Of a DNA stretch of 64,000 nt, positions 62,500 to 64,000 are shown in pieces. The position numbers and the translations under genes were made by a program. The stretch is from positions 1-64,000 of the forward strand of contig CAVSNS010000007.1 of assembly GCA_963729325.1 (NCBI GenBank). The letters are read 5' to 3'. A model generated the notes under the pieces. The model had not been told where the DNA came from. It ran no database searches and saw only the letters and a list, made by a program, of their open reading frames with translations. The DNA is from JABCYV01 sp963729325 (GTDB lineage: Bacteria > Acidobacteriota > Terriglobia > Terriglobales > Acidobacteriaceae). Each line of letters opens with the position of its first letter. The stretch's first letter is position 1.

Positions 62500-63812
62500 A
62501 TGTATCGCAGAGATTTCCTGGTGCGGTCGGGGCAGATCATTGGGGCGGCGGCACTGGCATCCGCCCTGCGCAGCGCGGAAGTGTATGCGAGTAGCCAGAC
62601 TTCAGCAGCTTCTCCGAGTTGGGAAGAGGTTCGGAGCAGTTTCAATTTAGCGCCGGACTTGATCCACATGTCGGGATTCTTTCTGGCGTCGCATCCCAAG
62701 CCGGTGCGCGAGGCGATTGAAGAACACCGGCGCGCATTAGACGCCAACCCTATCGAATATTATTTTGGACACGGAGAGAAGGCTGAGTCTGCAGTGCTGG
62801 CTGCGGCAGCGCAATATCTCGGCGTCGATCCTGCGGACATTGCCCTGACCGATAGCACCACCATGGGGCTCGGGCTGCTTTATAGCGGGCTGAAGCTGCG
62901 GGCGGACCAGGAGATTCTCACCACTACCCACGATCACTACTCCACCGAGAACTCGCTTCGACTGCGAGCCGAGCGCACCGGCGCCTCCGTTCGCAAGATT
63001 TCGTTGTATCGCGACGCTGCGACAAAGTCAGTTGCGGAAATAGTTGAAAGCGTCACTCGATCCGTCACCGCACAAACCCGCGTGCTGGCGGTGACCTGGG
63101 TCCACTCCTGCACCGGTGTGAAGTTGCCGATTCGCGCTATCGCGGATGCACTCAAACCCATCAATGCGACTCGCGATGAGCAAGACCGGGTGTCTGCTGT
63201 GTGTGGACGGAGTCCACGGGCTGGGTGTCGACGGCACCGAGCTTCCGGAGCTTGGTTGCGACTTCTTTATTGCGGGATGCCACAAGTGGATGTTTGGACC
63301 GCGGGGAACGGGACTGGTATGGGGCACTCCGGCGGCATGGTCAGCCGCCACCGCGACGATCCCTACCTTCGACGATGCCACCTATACGATGTGGATGCAA
63401 ATCCGTCCGCAGCAGCCAGTGCCGATTGGAGCGACGATGTCTCCCGGCGGGTTTCATTCGTTCGAACATCGCTGGGCGCTCGACCGGGCATTCCAATTCC
63501 ACCAAACCATCGGCAAGCCGCGCGTTGCGGAGCGGATCCACGTCGCTCAACCGGCAGCTCAAAGAAGGGCTGGTGAAAATGCCGAACATTAAGTTGTACA
63601 CACCGATGACCGATGAATTGTCCGCCGGAATCGTCTGCTTCGACGTGAACGGTGTGAGGGCCGACAGCGTGGTTGAGCAGCTCAGAAAAAAGAAAATCGT
63701 GGCCAGCGTCACGCCATATAAGACGCTTTATACGCGCCTTGCACCGGGTTTGTTGACCTCTGCCGCTGAGGTGGAGACAACCTTGGCGGCAGTGAGGGAA
63801 GTGCGGGGCTAG
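62500..63812 (+). CDS. Exported PLP-dependent class V aminotransferase-fold enzyme (frameshifted twice)
   Basis: About 437 residues when joined. ATG at 62500 with GGAGG upstream. A Tat-like leader (MYRRDFLVRSGQIIGAAALA) suggests export as a folded protein. Body: FFLASHPKPVREAIEEHRRA, DPADIALTDSTTMGLGLLYS, and ILTTTHDHYSTENSLRL. The frame changes near 63175-63190 to LLCVDGVHGLGVDGTELPEL and DFFIAGCHKWMFGPRGTGLV, with the PLP Lys in CHKW. A second shift near 63535 leads to IVCFDVNGVRADSVVEQLRK and the end. It resembles isopenicillin-N-epimerase/cysteine-desulfurase-like proteins. Substrate unknown. Confidence 0.8.
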
Positions 63813-64000
63813 CTTTCCATTTGGATTTGCAGGACTTCTCCGGGCAGCCGAACCATTCGAGGTCTTGGCGCTGAGTCAAAGCGGTCGCGTTCGCCGCGGC
63901 CAGATTCGATGCGGTCAGACTTAGTGAGATTAGCGCCGCCTTCTTTCCGAGCATCTCTCTCGGACATAAGCGTTTCAGAGACCGTGTCAGTGCTGCTTAT
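63809..64000 (-). CDS. C-terminal part of a gene running off the right edge
   Basis: A minus-strand frame is open from base 64000 to a TAG at 63811-63809, ending in RPRMVRLPGEVLQIQMES. The stop shares the CTAG with the stop of the aminotransferase-like gene, so the genes converge with no gap. Its residues are strongly charged (SERDARKEGGANLTKSDRIE). No domain recognised. It could be chance; the ORF has no test beyond the edge. Confidence 0.35.
   Translation of the reverse strand: MSSTDTVSETLMSERDARKEGGANLTKSDRIESGRGERDRFDSAPRPRMVRLPGEVLQIQMES

Overview
The window looks like a chromosome segment of an Acidobacteriota bacterium, probably of the Terriglobia/Koribacter type. This is inferred from gene content only: a PASTA-less serine/threonine kinase with a PD40 propeller, a second kinase fused to TPRs, a sedolisin with Ig-like repeats, a PEP-CTERM protein, B-type succinate dehydrogenase, and abundant palindromic and heptameric intergenic repeats. 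No rRNA or other taxonomic marker is present.

1-17935 is the right part of an integrative and conjugative element (ICE) inserted at the 3' end of a tRNA-Asp gene. Read from the tRNA inward, it has a tyrosine integrase, an excisionase-like protein, a sigma/anti-sigma pair, a large HTH/zinc-motif protein and an SRAP (YedK/HMCES) protein. A Trb/VirB-type type IV secretion operon on the minus strand follows, in the order trbC-D-E-G-I-lipoprotein-J-L-F, ssb, trbB, a small ribbon-helix-helix protein, a MobC-like protein, and a coupling protein cut by the left edge. The relaxase and left attachment site must lie outside the window.

18400-31200 is mixed core and lineage-specific DNA: a LuxR-type HTH fragment, a zinc-ribbon membrane protein, a kinase-propeller protein, DUF4386, a PEP-mutase/isocitrate-lyase family enzyme, tRNA-Ser(CGA), a flavin-binding PNPOx-like protein, tadA, a heavily frameshifted kinase-TPR gene, and an orphan nuoI. 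31240-35130 is a compact polyamine locus. It holds pyruvoyl arginine decarboxylase, agmatine deiminase, N-carbamoylputrescine amidase and a deoxyhypusine-synthase-like enzyme, together a plausible route from arginine to putrescine and on to a triamine. 35300-46100 holds a POTRA protein, a LysR regulator, icd and mdh, a Phd/VapC pair, two cyclophilins and an M19 dipeptidase. 46300-64000 holds sdhB/A/C, rdgB, a polytopic membrane protein, a receiver-like/PilZ protein, a PEP-CTERM protein, gamma-glutamyltransferase, the sedolisin, an ABM-fold protein and a class V aminotransferase fold enzyme.

A striking property of this sequence is the number of single-base frame shifts in otherwise well-conserved genes (trbB, aguA, aguB, sdhB, a cyclophilin, the POTRA gene, the sedolisin and others). 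Most are one extra base. They may be assembly errors or real decay. The kinase-TPR gene, with at least eight mixed indels in 3 kb, looks more like a true pseudogene.
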